Assembly: GCF_028885415.1 (NCBI RefSeq)
Contig: NZ_CP118527.1
Coordinates: 2,790,001-2,854,000, forward strand
Origin: Streptomyces coeruleorubidus
Lineage (GTDB): Bacteria > Actinomycetota > Actinomycetes > Streptomycetales > Streptomycetaceae
Direction of reading: 5' to 3'
DNA length: 64,000 bases
The notes under the pieces were generated by a model. That model had not been told where the DNA came from. It saw only the letters and a program-made list of their open reading frames with translations, and made no database searches. Shown here in pieces: positions 41,842 to 50,364 of the stretch (within the stretch, counting starts at the first letter, position 1; each line of letters begins with the position of its first letter). The translations under genes and the position numbers were made by a program.

Positions 41842-42972
41842 TCACATCCCCCGCACCGCCCGAGCCACCCGCGACCCCGCCGCCGCCCTCGGCGCGCTGT
41901 CCGGACGGCGGCGGCGTGGGTGGACCGCGTTGGTGAGGAGGATGAGGTACGTGTCCGTCGCCGGGTCGAGAACGAGGGACGTGCCCGTGAAGCCCGTGTG
42001 GCCCGCCGCGCCGCGACCCGCCAGGTCGCCCATGAACCAGGGCTGGTCGAGGGAGAAGCCCAGGCCCGGCGGGGTGAAGAGGAGGTCGACGAAGTCGGGG
42101 CCGAGGATGCGGGCGGGGCCGTAGGAGCCGCCGGCGAGGAGGGCGCGGCAGAACACCGCGAGGTCCCGGCCTGTGGAGAACAGGCCCGCGTGGCCCGCCA
42201 CGCCGCCCAGCGCCCAGGCGTTCTCGTCGTGCACCTCGCCCCGCAGCATCCCCCGGTCCGCCTTGGCCCACGGCCGCCGCTGGTCCTCCGTCGCCGCCGC
42301 CCCGGGGCACGGCCCGAACTCCGTCGCCGTCATGCCCAGCGGCCGGGTGATGCCGTCGCGGAAGAGGACGTCGAGCGTGCGGCCGGTGATGCGTTCCAGG
42401 ACGTGCTGGAGGAGCAGCATGTTCAGGTCGGAGTAGCGGTACGTGCCCGGGACCGCGACCGGCGCCTCCGCCCGCAGTGCCGCCAGCCGCTCGGCGTCGT
42501 CGGCGCAGTCGTACAGCGGGAGTTCGGGCCGCAGCCCGGAGGTGTGGGTGAGCAGCTGCCGTACGGTGATGCCGTGCCGGGCGGCGGCCGTGAAGTCGGG
42601 CAGGTACGCCCCCACCCGCGCGTCGATGCCCAGGGTGCCGCGCTCGATCTGCTGCACGGCGGCCACGGCTGTGAACAGTTTGGTCAGGGACGCCAGGTCG
42701 AAGGGAGTGCCGACGGTCATCGGGACGCGGTCCTCGGCAGGCAGTTCCACACCGGCGTCGGTGTCCTCGTCGTAGGCCGAGTACCGCACGGCCCAGCCCG
42801 CCGCCTCCTCCACCGCGATCACCGGGCCGCGTCCGACGACCACGACCGCGCCCGGCGCCCAGGGGCGCTGCCCGGTGGTGAGGACGTGGACCTCCCGGAC
42901 CAGGTGGCGCAGTTCCCCGGGGTCGAGTCCGGCCCGTTCCGGCGTGCCGTCGCGCAGTCTTGGTGCGCTCAG
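41842..42972 (-). CDS. Serine hydrolase, class C beta-lactamase family, apparent CTG start
   Basis: 376 residues of the S12 / beta-lactamase C family. The catalytic SLTK is in FDLASLTKLF, the YSDLN tyrosine motif in YRYSDLN, and the HTG motif in AAGHTGFTG. ITVRQLLTHTSGL is a family block. No export signal is seen. The N terminus LSAPRLRDGTPERAGLDP aligns with relatives, but no ATG, GTG or TTG precedes it; CTG at 42972, 9 nt after GGAGGG and overlapping the exporter stop (CTGA), is the only start that fits. Coupled to the upstream Bcr/CflA gene. It may act on peptidoglycan fragments or esters. Confidence 0.85.
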   Translation of the reverse strand: MSAPRLRDGTPERAGLDPGELRHLVREVHVLTTGQRPWAPGAVVVVGRGPVIAVEEAAGWAVRYSAYDEDTDAGVELPAEDRVPMTVGTPFDLASLTKLFTAVAAVQQIERGTLGIDARVGAYLPDFTAAARHGITVRQLLTHTSGLRPELPLYDCADDAERLAALRAEAPVAVPGTYRYSDLNMLLLQHVLERITGRTLDVLFRDGITRPLGMTATEFGPCPGAAATEDQRRPWAKADRGMLRGEVHDENAWALGGVAGHAGLFSTGRDLAVFCRALLAGGSYGPARILGPDFVDLLFTPPGLGFSLDQPWFMGDLAGRGAAGHTGFTGTSLVLDPATDTYLILLTNAVHPRRRRPDSAPRAAAGSRVARAVRGM

Positions 42973-44312
42973 CTGTCTGCTCCCTCCGCGTTCACGCGCC
43001 TGCTGTCCGTCTTCCCGTCCGTCTGCCCGTCGGTCTTCCGTTCCGTCTTCCAGGGTCGGCACATTCCCACGAAGCAGGCCAGTGCCACCAGGGCGGCGGC
43101 CAGTTGGACGACGGCCATCGGGACGGCCGTGTCCTCCCCGGCGACGCCGACGAGCGGGGAGGCGATCGCGCCGATGAGGAAGGACGACGTGCCGAGCAGG
43201 GCGGACGCCGAGCCGGCGGCGTGCTTGGTACGCATCAGGGCGAGGGCCTGGGTGTTGGGCAGGGTGATGCCCATCGCGGACATCAGCACGAACAGCGCGA
43301 CGGCGACGGGCGCGAGAGGGACCTCGCCGAACACCCCGAGGGACATCAGCAGCAGCGCGGTCGCGGCGGTGACGACGATCGACAGGCCGATCCCGAGGAC
43401 GCGGTCCAGGCTGACCCGGCCGACGAGGACCTTGCCGTTGATCTGGCCGACGAGGACCAGCCCGACCGAGTTGACGCCGAACAGCAGGCTGAACGTCTGC
43501 GGGGAGGCGCCGTAGATCTCCTGGATGACGAACGGGGACGCCGAGATGTAGGCGAACAGGGCGGCGAAGGCGAAGCCGCCGGTGAGGGTGTAGCCGGCGA
43601 AGGAGCGGTCGGCGAGCAGGCCGCGCATCGCGCGCAGGGCCTCGCCGACGCCGCCGCTGTGGCGCTGAGCGGGCGGCAGGGTCTCGGGCAGCCTCGTCCA
43701 GACCAGGGCCCCGATGAGGATGCCGATGACCGTCAGGACGATGAACACGCCCCGCCAGTCCGTCACGCGCAGGACCTGCCCGCCGATGAGCGGCGCCACG
43801 ATCGGGGCGACCCCGGAGATCAGCATGAGGGTGGAGAAGAAGCGGGCCATGGCCATGCCGTCGTACAGGTCGCGGACGACGGCCCGGGCGATGACGATGG
43901 CGGCCGCGCCCGCGAGGCCCTGCGCCAGCCGGAAGGCGACGAGGAGTTCGACGGTGGGCGCGAGAGCGCACAGGACGGTGGCGACGATGAAGACGCCGAG
44001 CCCGGCGAGGAGGGGGCGACGGCGTCCCCAGCGGTCACTCATCGGACCGACGACGAGCTGGCCGAGCGCCATGCCGGCCAGGCAGGTGGTGAGGGTGAGC
44101 TGGACGGTCGCGGCGGGCGACTGCAGGGAACGGGTGACCTCCGGCAGGGCCGGGAGGTACATGTCCATCGCCAGCGGAGGTACGGCGGTCAGGCTTCCGA
44201 GGAGGAAGGTGACGAGGAGCCCGGTGCGGCGGTGCGGTGTGAGGTCGGGCCGCTCCGTCCCGGCTGCGGCCCCCTGCGCGGTGTTCGGTATGGACGCCCC
44301 ACCCTCGGGCAT
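42969..44312 (-). CDS. Bcr/CflA-family MFS drug exporter
   Basis: A 447-residue 12-helix proton antiporter. A 30-residue Pro/Gly-rich cytoplasmic head precedes helix 1. LAMDMYLPALPEV is the DMYLPA signature of the Bcr/CflA (DHA1) subfamily, and GPMSDRWGRRRPLL is motif A. Relatives export chloramphenicol, bicyclomycin or sulfonamides. I start at ATG 44312 (MPEGGAS) because GGGAGGG lies 5 nt upstream; an in-frame ATG at 44342 lacks an SD. Its stop overlaps the serine hydrolase start. Divergent from the Gfo/Idh gene. Confidence 0.92.
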   Translation of the reverse strand: MPEGGASIPNTAQGAAAGTERPDLTPHRRTGLLVTFLLGSLTAVPPLAMDMYLPALPEVTRSLQSPAATVQLTLTTCLAGMALGQLVVGPMSDRWGRRRPLLAGLGVFIVATVLCALAPTVELLVAFRLAQGLAGAAAIVIARAVVRDLYDGMAMARFFSTLMLISGVAPIVAPLIGGQVLRVTDWRGVFIVLTVIGILIGALVWTRLPETLPPAQRHSGGVGEALRAMRGLLADRSFAGYTLTGGFAFAALFAYISASPFVIQEIYGASPQTFSLLFGVNSVGLVLVGQINGKVLVGRVSLDRVLGIGLSIVVTAATALLLMSLGVFGEVPLAPVAVALFVLMSAMGITLPNTQALALMRTKHAAGSASALLGTSSFLIGAIASPLVGVAGEDTAVPMAVVQLAAALVALACFVGMCRPWKTERKTDGQTDGKTDSRRVNAEGADS

Positions 44313-44397
44313 GAGTCCCTCCCTTTTCGAGTCGATCGCCACCTATGCTCTCAGCTCGTACGGACTGCTCGGGGTCACGAGGTGAAGGCGGGGCGCG

Positions 44398-45432
44398 ATG
44401 ACGGCGGACACGGTGCGGTGGGGGATCCTGGCGACCGGCGGGATAGCGGGCGCGTTCACCGCGGACCTGATCGACCTGCCGGACGCGGAGGTCGTGGCGG
44501 TGGCGTCCCGGTCGGAGGCGTCCGCGAAGACGTTCGCCGAACGGTTCGGGATCCCGCGGGCGTACGGCGACTGGAACGCGCTCGCGCGGGACGAGGACAT
44601 CGATGTCGTCTACGTCGCCACGCCGCACACGGCGCACCGGACCGCCGCCGGTCTGTGTCTGGCGGCCGGGCGCAACGTGCTGTGCGAGAAGCCGTTCACG
44701 CTGAACGTGCGCGAGGCGGCGGAACTCGTCGCGCTGGCGCGGGAGCACGGGCGCTTCCTGATGGAGGCGATGTGGATGTACTGCAATCCGCTGGTGCGGC
44801 GGCTGAAGTCGCTGGTCGACGACGGGGCGATCGGTGAAGTGCGCACGGTCCAGGCCGACTTCGGGCTGGCCGGTCCGTTCCCGCCCTCGCACCGGCTGCG
44901 GAACCCGGAGCTGGGCGGGGGCGCGCTGCTCGATCTCGGCGTGTATCCGGTGTCGTTCGCGCAGCTGCTGCTCGGGGAGCCGTCGGACATCGCGGCGAGA
45001 GCGGTGCTCTCCGAGGAGGGCGTCGATCTCCAGACGGGAGCACTGCTCTCCTGGGAGAGCGGCGCTCTTGCCTCGGTGCACTGCTCCATCGTCGGCGGCA
45101 CGGCGACCTCCGCCTCGGTCACCGGCTCGCAGGGCCGTATCGACATCCCGCACGGCTTCTTCTTCCCGGACCGCTTCGTGCTGCACCGCGACGGCCGTGA
45201 CCCCGAGGAGTTCACGGCCGACCCGGCGGACGGGCCCCGCAACAGCCTCCGTCACGAGGCGGCCGAGGTGATGCGCGCCGTGCGCGCCGGTGAGAGCGAG
45301 TCCCCGCTCGTCCCGCTCGACGGCACGCTCGCCGTGATGCGGACGCTCGACGCGATCCGGGACCGCGTCGGCGTCCGCTATCCGGGCGAGACCCCGGACG
45401 AGGACCTCACGGCCGAGCTCACGCCGGCTTGA
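44398..45432 (+). CDS. Gfo/Idh/MocA-family oxidoreductase
   Basis: A 344-residue NAD(P)-dependent sugar-type oxidoreductase. The Rossmann start VRWGILATGGIAGAFTADL (about 6-24) is followed by VVYVATPHTAHRTAA, the conserved CEKPFTLN (catalytic Lys about 99), and the C-terminal LGGGALLDLGVYPVSFAQLLLG block. Closest in pattern to trans-1,2-dihydrobenzene-1,2-diol or glucose-fructose oxidoreductase-like members. Substrate unknown. ATG 44398 follows GGTGAAGGCGGGG. Its 3' end overlaps the convergent phoD by 14 nt. Confidence 0.92.
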   Translation: MTADTVRWGILATGGIAGAFTADLIDLPDAEVVAVASRSEASAKTFAERFGIPRAYGDWNALARDEDIDVVYVATPHTAHRTAAGLCLAAGRNVLCEKPFTLNVREAAELVALAREHGRFLMEAMWMYCNPLVRRLKSLVDDGAIGEVRTVQADFGLAGPFPPSHRLRNPELGGGALLDLGVYPVSFAQLLLGEPSDIAARAVLSEEGVDLQTGALLSWESGALASVHCSIVGGTATSASVTGSQGRIDIPHGFFFPDRFVLHRDGRDPEEFTADPADGPRNSLRHEAAEVMRAVRAGESESPLVPLDGTLAVMRTLDAIRDRVGVRYPGETPDEDLTAELTPA

Positions 45433-47059
45433 GCCCCTGCTCCCCCACCTGAGTCACGAAGGACGCGGCCGTCGTGACCGGCGCCCCCTGCCGGGTCACG
45501 TACGGCACGGTCTTGAAGTCGGCCCGCGCCGACTCCTGCCCGAGGGCGACGGTGACGTAGCCGCGCCGGCCGTTGAAGAACTTCAGGTGCGGGTTGGCGC
45601 CCATGTAGGTGTCCCAGGTGGCGGGCTTGTCGGCGCCGTCCCGGCCGCTGGAGATCGACGTCGCCACGATCTCGGTGCCGAGGGTGGCGGAGGACTGGTC
45701 GTCGAAGTCGTCCTTGATGTCGAAGGCGTACGCCGCGTGCACGTCGCCGCTGAGGACCATCAGGTTCTCGACACCGGCGGCCTTCGCCCCGTCGAGGACG
45801 CGCCGGCGTGAGGCGCTGTAGCCGTCCCAGGCGTCCATCGACACCCGCGACGGGGTGGTGGCGTCCATGTGCCGCCGGGCGAACAGGACCTGCTGCGGTA
45901 CGACGTTCCACAGCGCCCGTGAGGAGCGCCAGCCGTCGAGCAGCCACCGTTCCTGCGTCGCGCCGGTCATGGTGCGCGCCGGGTCGTCGGACTCGGGGCC
46001 GGGGACGTGCGCCTTGTCGCCGTAGGCCTGGTCGGAGCGGTACTGGCGGGTGTCCAGGACGTCGAACTGGGCGAGCCGGCCCCAGTGCAGGCGGCGGTAG
46101 AGCCGCATGTCCGGTCCGGCGGGGCGCTGCGGCTGCCGCAGCGGCTGGTTCTCCCAGTAGGCGCGGTAGGCGGAGGCGCGGCGCAACAGGAACTCCTCCG
46201 GCGGGACGCTGTTCTCGGGGATGTCATCGGCGTAGTTGTTCTCGGTCTCGTGGTCGTCCCAGGTGACGACGAAGGGGTGCGCGGCGTGCGCGGCGACGAG
46301 GTCGGGGTCGGACTTGTAGAGGGCGTACCGCAGGCGGTAGTCCTCCAGGGTCAGCGTCTCGCGGTTGAAGAGGCCGGGCAGCGTGCGGTCGGTGTAGTTG
46401 CGCTGGCCGCCGGCGGAGTTGACGGCGTACTCGTAGAGGTAGTCGCCGAGGTGGAGGACGAGGTCGACGTCGTCGGCGGCGAGATGGGCGTACGGCGTGT
46501 AGTAGCCGTCGTGGTAGGCCTGGCAGGAGACGGCGGCGAGGGTGAGTTCCGGGACGCGGCTGCCGGGGTCCGGGGCGGTGCGGGTGCGGCCGGTCGGGCT
46601 GACCCAACGGCCCACGCGGAAGCGGTAGTAGTAGACGCGGCCGGCGTCCAGGTGGCCGGCCTCGACGTGGACGGTGTGGTGGAACTCGGGGTGCGCGGTG
46701 GCGGTGCCGCGCCGGGCGATGCGGCGGAACCGCTCGTCGTGGGCCAGCTCCCAGTGGACGGTGACGCGTTCGGCGGGCAGTCCGCTGTCGGCCTGGAACG
46801 GGGCGGGCGCGAGGCGGGTCCACAGGATGACCGAGCCGGGCAGCGGGTCGCCGGAGGCGACGCCCAGCGTGAACGGGTTCTCGGTGATCCGCGCGGCGTC
46901 GAGTTCGGCGGCGGCCGCGACTCCCGGGGACGGCAGGTTGGTCGCGAAGGCCAGCGCGGCGGCGGCGCCGGTGGCGGTCAGGAAGCGGCGGCGGCCGATG
47001 TGCCGGGCGGCCGCGCGGAGTTCGGGGGCGTGCTGGGACGGGTGTGCTGCGGGTGTCAT
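45419..47059 (-). CDS. phoD: PhoD-type alkaline phosphatase/phosphodiesterase, Tat-exported
   Basis: A 546-residue secreted phosphatase. The twin-arginine signal is GRRRFLTATGAAAALAF (about 22-38). The N-terminal beta-sandwich (about 50-145, NPFTLGVASGDPLPGSVILWTRL) is followed by the metallophosphoesterase domain: LAAVSCQAYHDGYYT (Cys metal ligand), LVLHLGDYLYEY (Asp), TWDDHETENNY (DHE) and VLSGDVHAAYAFD. These ligate Fe3+/Ca2+ in B. subtilis PhoD. It releases phosphate from esters outside the cell. ATG 47059 follows GGGGAGGACCGG. Two 11-mers resembling PHO-box units lie upstream (47105-47126). Confidence 0.92.
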   Translation of the reverse strand: MTPAAHPSQHAPELRAAARHIGRRRFLTATGAAAALAFATNLPSPGVAAAAELDAARITENPFTLGVASGDPLPGSVILWTRLAPAPFQADSGLPAERVTVHWELAHDERFRRIARRGTATAHPEFHHTVHVEAGHLDAGRVYYYRFRVGRWVSPTGRTRTAPDPGSRVPELTLAAVSCQAYHDGYYTPYAHLAADDVDLVLHLGDYLYEYAVNSAGGQRNYTDRTLPGLFNRETLTLEDYRLRYALYKSDPDLVAAHAAHPFVVTWDDHETENNYADDIPENSVPPEEFLLRRASAYRAYWENQPLRQPQRPAGPDMRLYRRLHWGRLAQFDVLDTRQYRSDQAYGDKAHVPGPESDDPARTMTGATQERWLLDGWRSSRALWNVVPQQVLFARRHMDATTPSRVSMDAWDGYSASRRRVLDGAKAAGVENLMVLSGDVHAAYAFDIKDDFDDQSSATLGTEIVATSISSGRDGADKPATWDTYMGANPHLKFFNGRRGYVTVALGQESARADFKTVPYVTRQGAPVTTAASFVTQVGEQGLKPA

Positions 47060-47104
47060 CCGGTCCTCCCCTGACGAATGGCTGCAGGGGGCATTGGAGT
47101 GGCC

Positions 47105-47126
47105 GGGGACGACACCTGGTTGACAC
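47105..47126 (-). promoter_or_regulatory. Candidate PHO box before phoD
   Basis: On the minus strand two adjacent 11-mers read GTGTCAACCAG (47126-47116) and GTGTCGTCCCC (47115-47105). PhoP sites are direct 11-bp repeats of GTTCACCCGNN type; the match here is imperfect, mainly GT-TCA-CC in unit 1. They lie 46 bp before the phoD ATG. Confidence 0.4.
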
Positions 47127-47193
47127 GTACACAGCACTCGCGTGACGGATGGATGAGTTCCGCATGGCGGGCCCTCCCGTACGCTGCGGGCCC

Positions 47194-47952
47194 ATGAATG
47201 CCAAGGAAAATGCGATCGCGGTGGTGACCGGGGCGGGATCCGGTATCGGGCGCGCGGTCGCCGTGGAACTGCTCCGCGCCGGCTGGTCGGTGGCGCTGGC
47301 GGGCCGGCGCGCCGGGACCCTGGAGGAGACGGCGGCCCTGGTGCCCGAGGGCGCGGCTCTCGCCGTACGGACGGACGTCTCACGGCCCGAGGACGTGACC
47401 GCCCTGTTCGCCGCCACCGTCGAGCGCTTCGGGCGGGTCGACCTGCTGTTCAACAACGCGGGCACGTTCGGGCCCGGCGGCGTGCCGGTCGAGGAGCTGC
47501 CCTACGACGCGTGGCGGCACGTGGTGGACACCAACCTCAACGGGGCGTTCCTGTGCGCGCAGGCGGCGTACCGGCAGATGAAGGAGCAGGACCCGCAGGG
47601 CGGGCGGATCATCAACAACGGCTCGATCTCCGCGCACACGCCGCGTCCGCACTCGGTGGCCTACACCGCGACCAAGCACGCGCTGACCGGCCTGACCAAG
47701 TCTCTGTCGCTGGATGGGCGGCCGTACCGCATCGCCGTCGGGCAGATCGACATCGGCAACGCGGCGACGGACATGACGGCCGGTATGGGGACGGGAGCGC
47801 TTCAGGCGAACGGCGAGGTCGCCCCGGAACCGGTGATGGACGTCGCCGACGTGGCCCGCACGGTGCGGCACATGGCGGAGCTGCCGCTGGAGGCGAATGT
47901 GCAGTTCGCGACCGTCCTGGCCACGACGATGCCGTACGTCGGGCGCGGCTGA
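47194..47952 (+). CDS. Short-chain dehydrogenase/reductase
   Basis: 252 residues, classical SDR. Cofactor motif TGAGSGIG (about 13-20), NNAG, catalytic Ser in NNGSISAH, and YTATK (Tyr and Lys). [11 protein letters not shown] after the second strand suggests NADP preference. No partner genes define a substrate. ATG 47194 is chosen over 47149; TACGCT (47180-47185) ends 8 nt upstream and no SD is visible, so it may be leaderless. Divergent from phoD. Confidence 0.9.
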   Translation: MNAKENAIAVVTGAGSGIGRAVAVELLRAGWSVALAGRRAGTLEETAALVPEGAALAVRTDVSRPEDVTALFAATVERFGRVDLLFNNAGTFGPGGVPVEELPYDAWRHVVDTNLNGAFLCAQAAYRQMKEQDPQGGRIINNGSISAHTPRPHSVAYTATKHALTGLTKSLSLDGRPYRIAVGQIDIGNAATDMTAGMGTGALQANGEVAPEPVMDVADVARTVRHMAELPLEANVQFATVLATTMPYVGRG

Positions 47953-48124
47953 CCCCGGGGGCGCGCACTCGTCAACCCGTCAACCTGCACAAACGGAATA
48001 TGAACGTCCGTACCATTGCGGCCGGTCGGGCGCTTATGCTCAAATCTCCTACACGAAAGCTTCACAGTTGGAGCGCAGAGCCTCCATCTGAGAACTTCCG
48101 CCGGCCACATTTCCAGGGGGGGCC

Positions 48125-48210
48125 GCGGCAGTCGTTCCACGGCACCGGGTGGGGGTGGACCCCGCGTGGGACCGCGGGGTGCGCACCGATGCGCGTGGAA
48201 CGACTGCCGC
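48125..48210. repeat. 86-bp nested inverted repeat between convergent genes
   Basis: A perfect 17-bp repeat, GCGGCAGTCGTTCCACG (48125-48141) and its complement (48194-48210), encloses 52 bp. That interior holds a second perfect 8-bp dyad, ACCCCGCG (48159-48166) with CGCGGGGT (48173-48180). It lies 172 bp past the SDR gene and 28 bp past the aldo/keto reductase stop. It could be an oversized bidirectional terminator, a structured RNA or a small MITE-like insertion. No target duplication was seen. Confidence 0.8.
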
Positions 48211-48237
48211 ATACGTTCAAGGGCCGGCCCGCAAGGG

Positions 48238-49224
48238 TCACCGCCCGAGCAGCCGGTCCACCTCGGCCAGCTGTGCGCCGGTCAGTGCCCCCTTCTCCAG
48301 CGCCGCCGCGTTCTCCTCCGCCTGGGCGACCGAACGGAAGCCCGGGATGGGAATCGTCCGCGAACTGCGCGCCCACAACCAGGCGAGGGCGCCCTGGCCG
48401 AGCGTGCGGCCCTCGCTGGTGAGGACGTCCCTGAGGGCGTCGACGCGGGTGAGCCACTCCGGGTCGGCGCCGGACCCGTCACCGAACCCCTGCAGCCAGG
48501 CCGGGGGCCTGCTGCGGATGTCCCCCGCCTCCAACGGCTGCCCGTCCCGGCGCTTGCCGGTGAGCAGCCCCATGGCCAGCGGACTGCGGTTGACGCTCGC
48601 GAGGCCCGCCTCCTCGCACAGTCGGAGCATCGCGGGGGCGTCCTGGAGGACGTTGAGTGCGTGCTGGACGGCGGCGCAGTGCGGCCCCTCGGCGAACACG
48701 GCGGCGCGTGCGGGGTCGTCGGTGCTCCACGCGTAGGCGCGTATCAGCCCCTCGCGGACCAGGTCCTCGCACGCGTCCCGGAGCAGGGCGGCCTGTTCGG
48801 TGTCCGCGTCGGAGAGATGGAACTGGTAGAGATCGACGTAGTCGGTGCCGAGCCGGTCCAGGGACGCGGTCAGGGCACGGCGCAGGTAGGCCGGGGAGGC
48901 GTCGCTACCGGTGAGGGTCCGGGTGTCCTCGTCGAACACGTTGCCCCACTTGGTGGCCACGACGACATCGGCCCTGTGCTTGCCGAGGGCCCGGCCCAGC
49001 ACGCGTTCGCTGTGTCCGGCGCCGTAGGTGTCGGCGGTGTCGAAGAAGGTGACGCCCAGGTCGAGGGCGCGCCGCACCGCCCGGACCGACTCCTCGTCGT
49101 CGACCCTGCCCCAGCCGAGCGGCTGCCCGTCGGCCCCCTGCCATTCGCCGCCGATCGCCCAGCAGCCGAAGCCGAGGGCGCTCACCTCGATGCCACTGCG
49201 TCCGAGCTGCCGTGTGGTTTCCAT
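48238..49224 (-). CDS. Aldo/keto reductase
   Basis: A 328-residue (beta/alpha)8 NADPH-dependent reductase. The AKR tetrad is Asp in FFDTADTYGAGHSE, Tyr in TADTYG, Lys in VVATKWG, and the His equivalent in LYQFHL. The C-terminal IPGFRSVAQAEEN is the NADP pyrophosphate-binding segment. Close to the YajO/general stress AKR group. ATG 49224 (METTRQLG) has no SD; TAGCCT (minus strand, 49232-49237) ends 7 nt upstream, a leaderless start, and the promoter has MerR-type geometry. Confidence 0.92.
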   Translation of the reverse strand: METTRQLGRSGIEVSALGFGCWAIGGEWQGADGQPLGWGRVDDEESVRAVRRALDLGVTFFDTADTYGAGHSERVLGRALGKHRADVVVATKWGNVFDEDTRTLTGSDASPAYLRRALTASLDRLGTDYVDLYQFHLSDADTEQAALLRDACEDLVREGLIRAYAWSTDDPARAAVFAEGPHCAAVQHALNVLQDAPAMLRLCEEAGLASVNRSPLAMGLLTGKRRDGQPLEAGDIRSRPPAWLQGFGDGSGADPEWLTRVDALRDVLTSEGRTLGQGALAWLWARSSRTIPIPGFRSVAQAEENAAALEKGALTGAQLAEVDRLLGR

Positions 49225-49231
49225 GTCCGGG

Positions 49232-49262
49232 AGGCTAGGAGTTGGAGTGCACTCGAACACAA
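49232..49262 (-). promoter_or_regulatory. MerR-type promoter of the aldo/keto reductase
   Basis: On the minus strand, -35 TTGTGT (49262-49257) and -10 TAGCCT (49237-49232) are 19 bp apart, the long spacer used by MerR activators. The spacer holds the palindrome GAGTGCACTC (49245-49254), extended by outer AA/TT pairs (49242-49257). No merR gene is in the window. Confidence 0.65.
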
Positions 49263-49283
49263 GCCCCCGGCGGGATGGGTTTT

Positions 49284-49610
49284 TCAGGCCTGCCCGGTCT
49301 CGAAGCGGGAGATCCGGCCGTCGTCGTCCACGGTGAAGCTCCACCGGGTGCGCATCTCGCCCCAGGTGTCGTTGCTGTAGCGGGCGATGAGGGCGCGGCC
49401 GCCCTTGGACTCGTTGTCGACCTCCAGGTGGCCGTGGGAGGAGAAGATCTCCCGGTCGACCCAGTCGGCGAGGTCGCGGTCGGAGCCGTCGTCCGCCATG
49501 GTCGCGCCCGGCGCGAGGAGCGCCATGAAGGCCTCGCGGTCGTGGTTGTTCACGGCGGTCACGAAGGCGCGGACGGCCGGATCGCTGAGGCGCGTGGTCT
49601 GAATCGTCAT
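49284..49610 (-). CDS. NTF2/SnoaL-like protein
   Basis: A 108-residue single-domain protein of the NTF2-like (SnoaL-like) alpha+beta barrel fold. PAVRAFVTAVNNHDREAFMALLAPGATM is the usual N-terminal helix-strand pattern, and TWGEMRTRWSFTVDDDGRISRFETG the final strands. Small-molecule binding or isomerase activity is possible; none is indicated. Start ATG 49610. It ends 22 bp before the MerR-type promoter of the aldo/keto reductase, in the same direction. Confidence 0.85.
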   Translation of the reverse strand: MTIQTTRLSDPAVRAFVTAVNNHDREAFMALLAPGATMADDGSDRDLADWVDREIFSSHGHLEVDNESKGGRALIARYSNDTWGEMRTRWSFTVDDDGRISRFETGQA

Positions 49611-49758
49611 GCCAGTCAGCCTCGTACCGGCCGCCCCGCCACGCCACCCGTGCCACCCGAACGGCGTCCCGGGCGGGTCCGCGGGGTGTCAGGGGTGCGA
49701 CGGTGGAAACGCGACGGGGAGTGTTCCTCTGTTCCTGCTGTCTGCTCCGGGAGACGAC

Positions 49759-50316
49759 GTGAGGCGTTACGACCGACGTGATCTGGGCCTGCTGCTGCTT
49801 CGGCTGGGGACGGGAGGTGTGCTGGCCGCGCACGGCACACAGAAGCTGTTCGGCTGGTTCGGCGGGCACGGCATCGAGGGGACCGGCCAGTTCATGGAGT
49901 CCGTCGGCTACGCCCCCGGCAAGGCGAGCGCGACGGCGGCGGGCCTCGCGGAGACCGGCGGCGGCGCGCTGCTGGCCCTGGGCCTGGCCACACCGGCGGC
50001 CGGTGCCGCGGCGGCCGGTGCGATGGCGGGCGCGGCGGCGGTGCACACGCCGAACGGCTTCTTCAACGCGAGCGGCGGCTACGAGTACGCGGCGACGCTG
50101 GGCCTCACGGCCGCCGGCCTGGCCGTCACCGGCCCGGGCAGGCTCTCCCTGGACCACGCGCTCGGGCACGCGGTGAACCGGAGCTGGATGATTCCGGCGG
50201 CGTTCGCGGCGACGGCGGCGGGGACGGCGCTGGTGGTGGGGGCGCGCGCCCGGCGGCTGCGGAAGGCCGAGGAAGGCGAGCAGGACCCGCTGTTCGAAGA
50301 GGACTTCATGGAGTAG
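49759..50316 (+). CDS. DoxX-family membrane protein
   Basis: A 185-residue four-helix membrane protein. RYDRRDLGLLLLRLGTGGVLAAHGTQKLFGWFGGHGIEGT is the DoxX N-terminal signature (R-x-x-x-G-x-x-F-x-x-H-G-x-x-K-LF). The C-terminal tail is charged (RRLRKAEEGEQDPLFEED). Mycobacterial DoxX joins a redox complex with superoxide dismutase; here no partners are adjacent. GTG 49759 follows GGGAGACG. Divergent from the NTF2-like gene. Confidence 0.88.
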   Translation: MRRYDRRDLGLLLLRLGTGGVLAAHGTQKLFGWFGGHGIEGTGQFMESVGYAPGKASATAAGLAETGGGALLALGLATPAAGAAAAGAMAGAAAVHTPNGFFNASGGYEYAATLGLTAAGLAVTGPGRLSLDHALGHAVNRSWMIPAAFAATAAGTALVVGARARRLRKAEEGEQDPLFEEDFME

Positions 50317-50364
50317 CCGTCGGCGGCGCCTCGCTGTCAGACCCCCGTGACAGGCTGCCGCCCC

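Noticed and set aside
48035..48240. A small gene starting at the ATG near 48037
   Set aside because: It would run straight through the nested inverted repeat with no RBS and with Arg/Pro-rich shadow composition.
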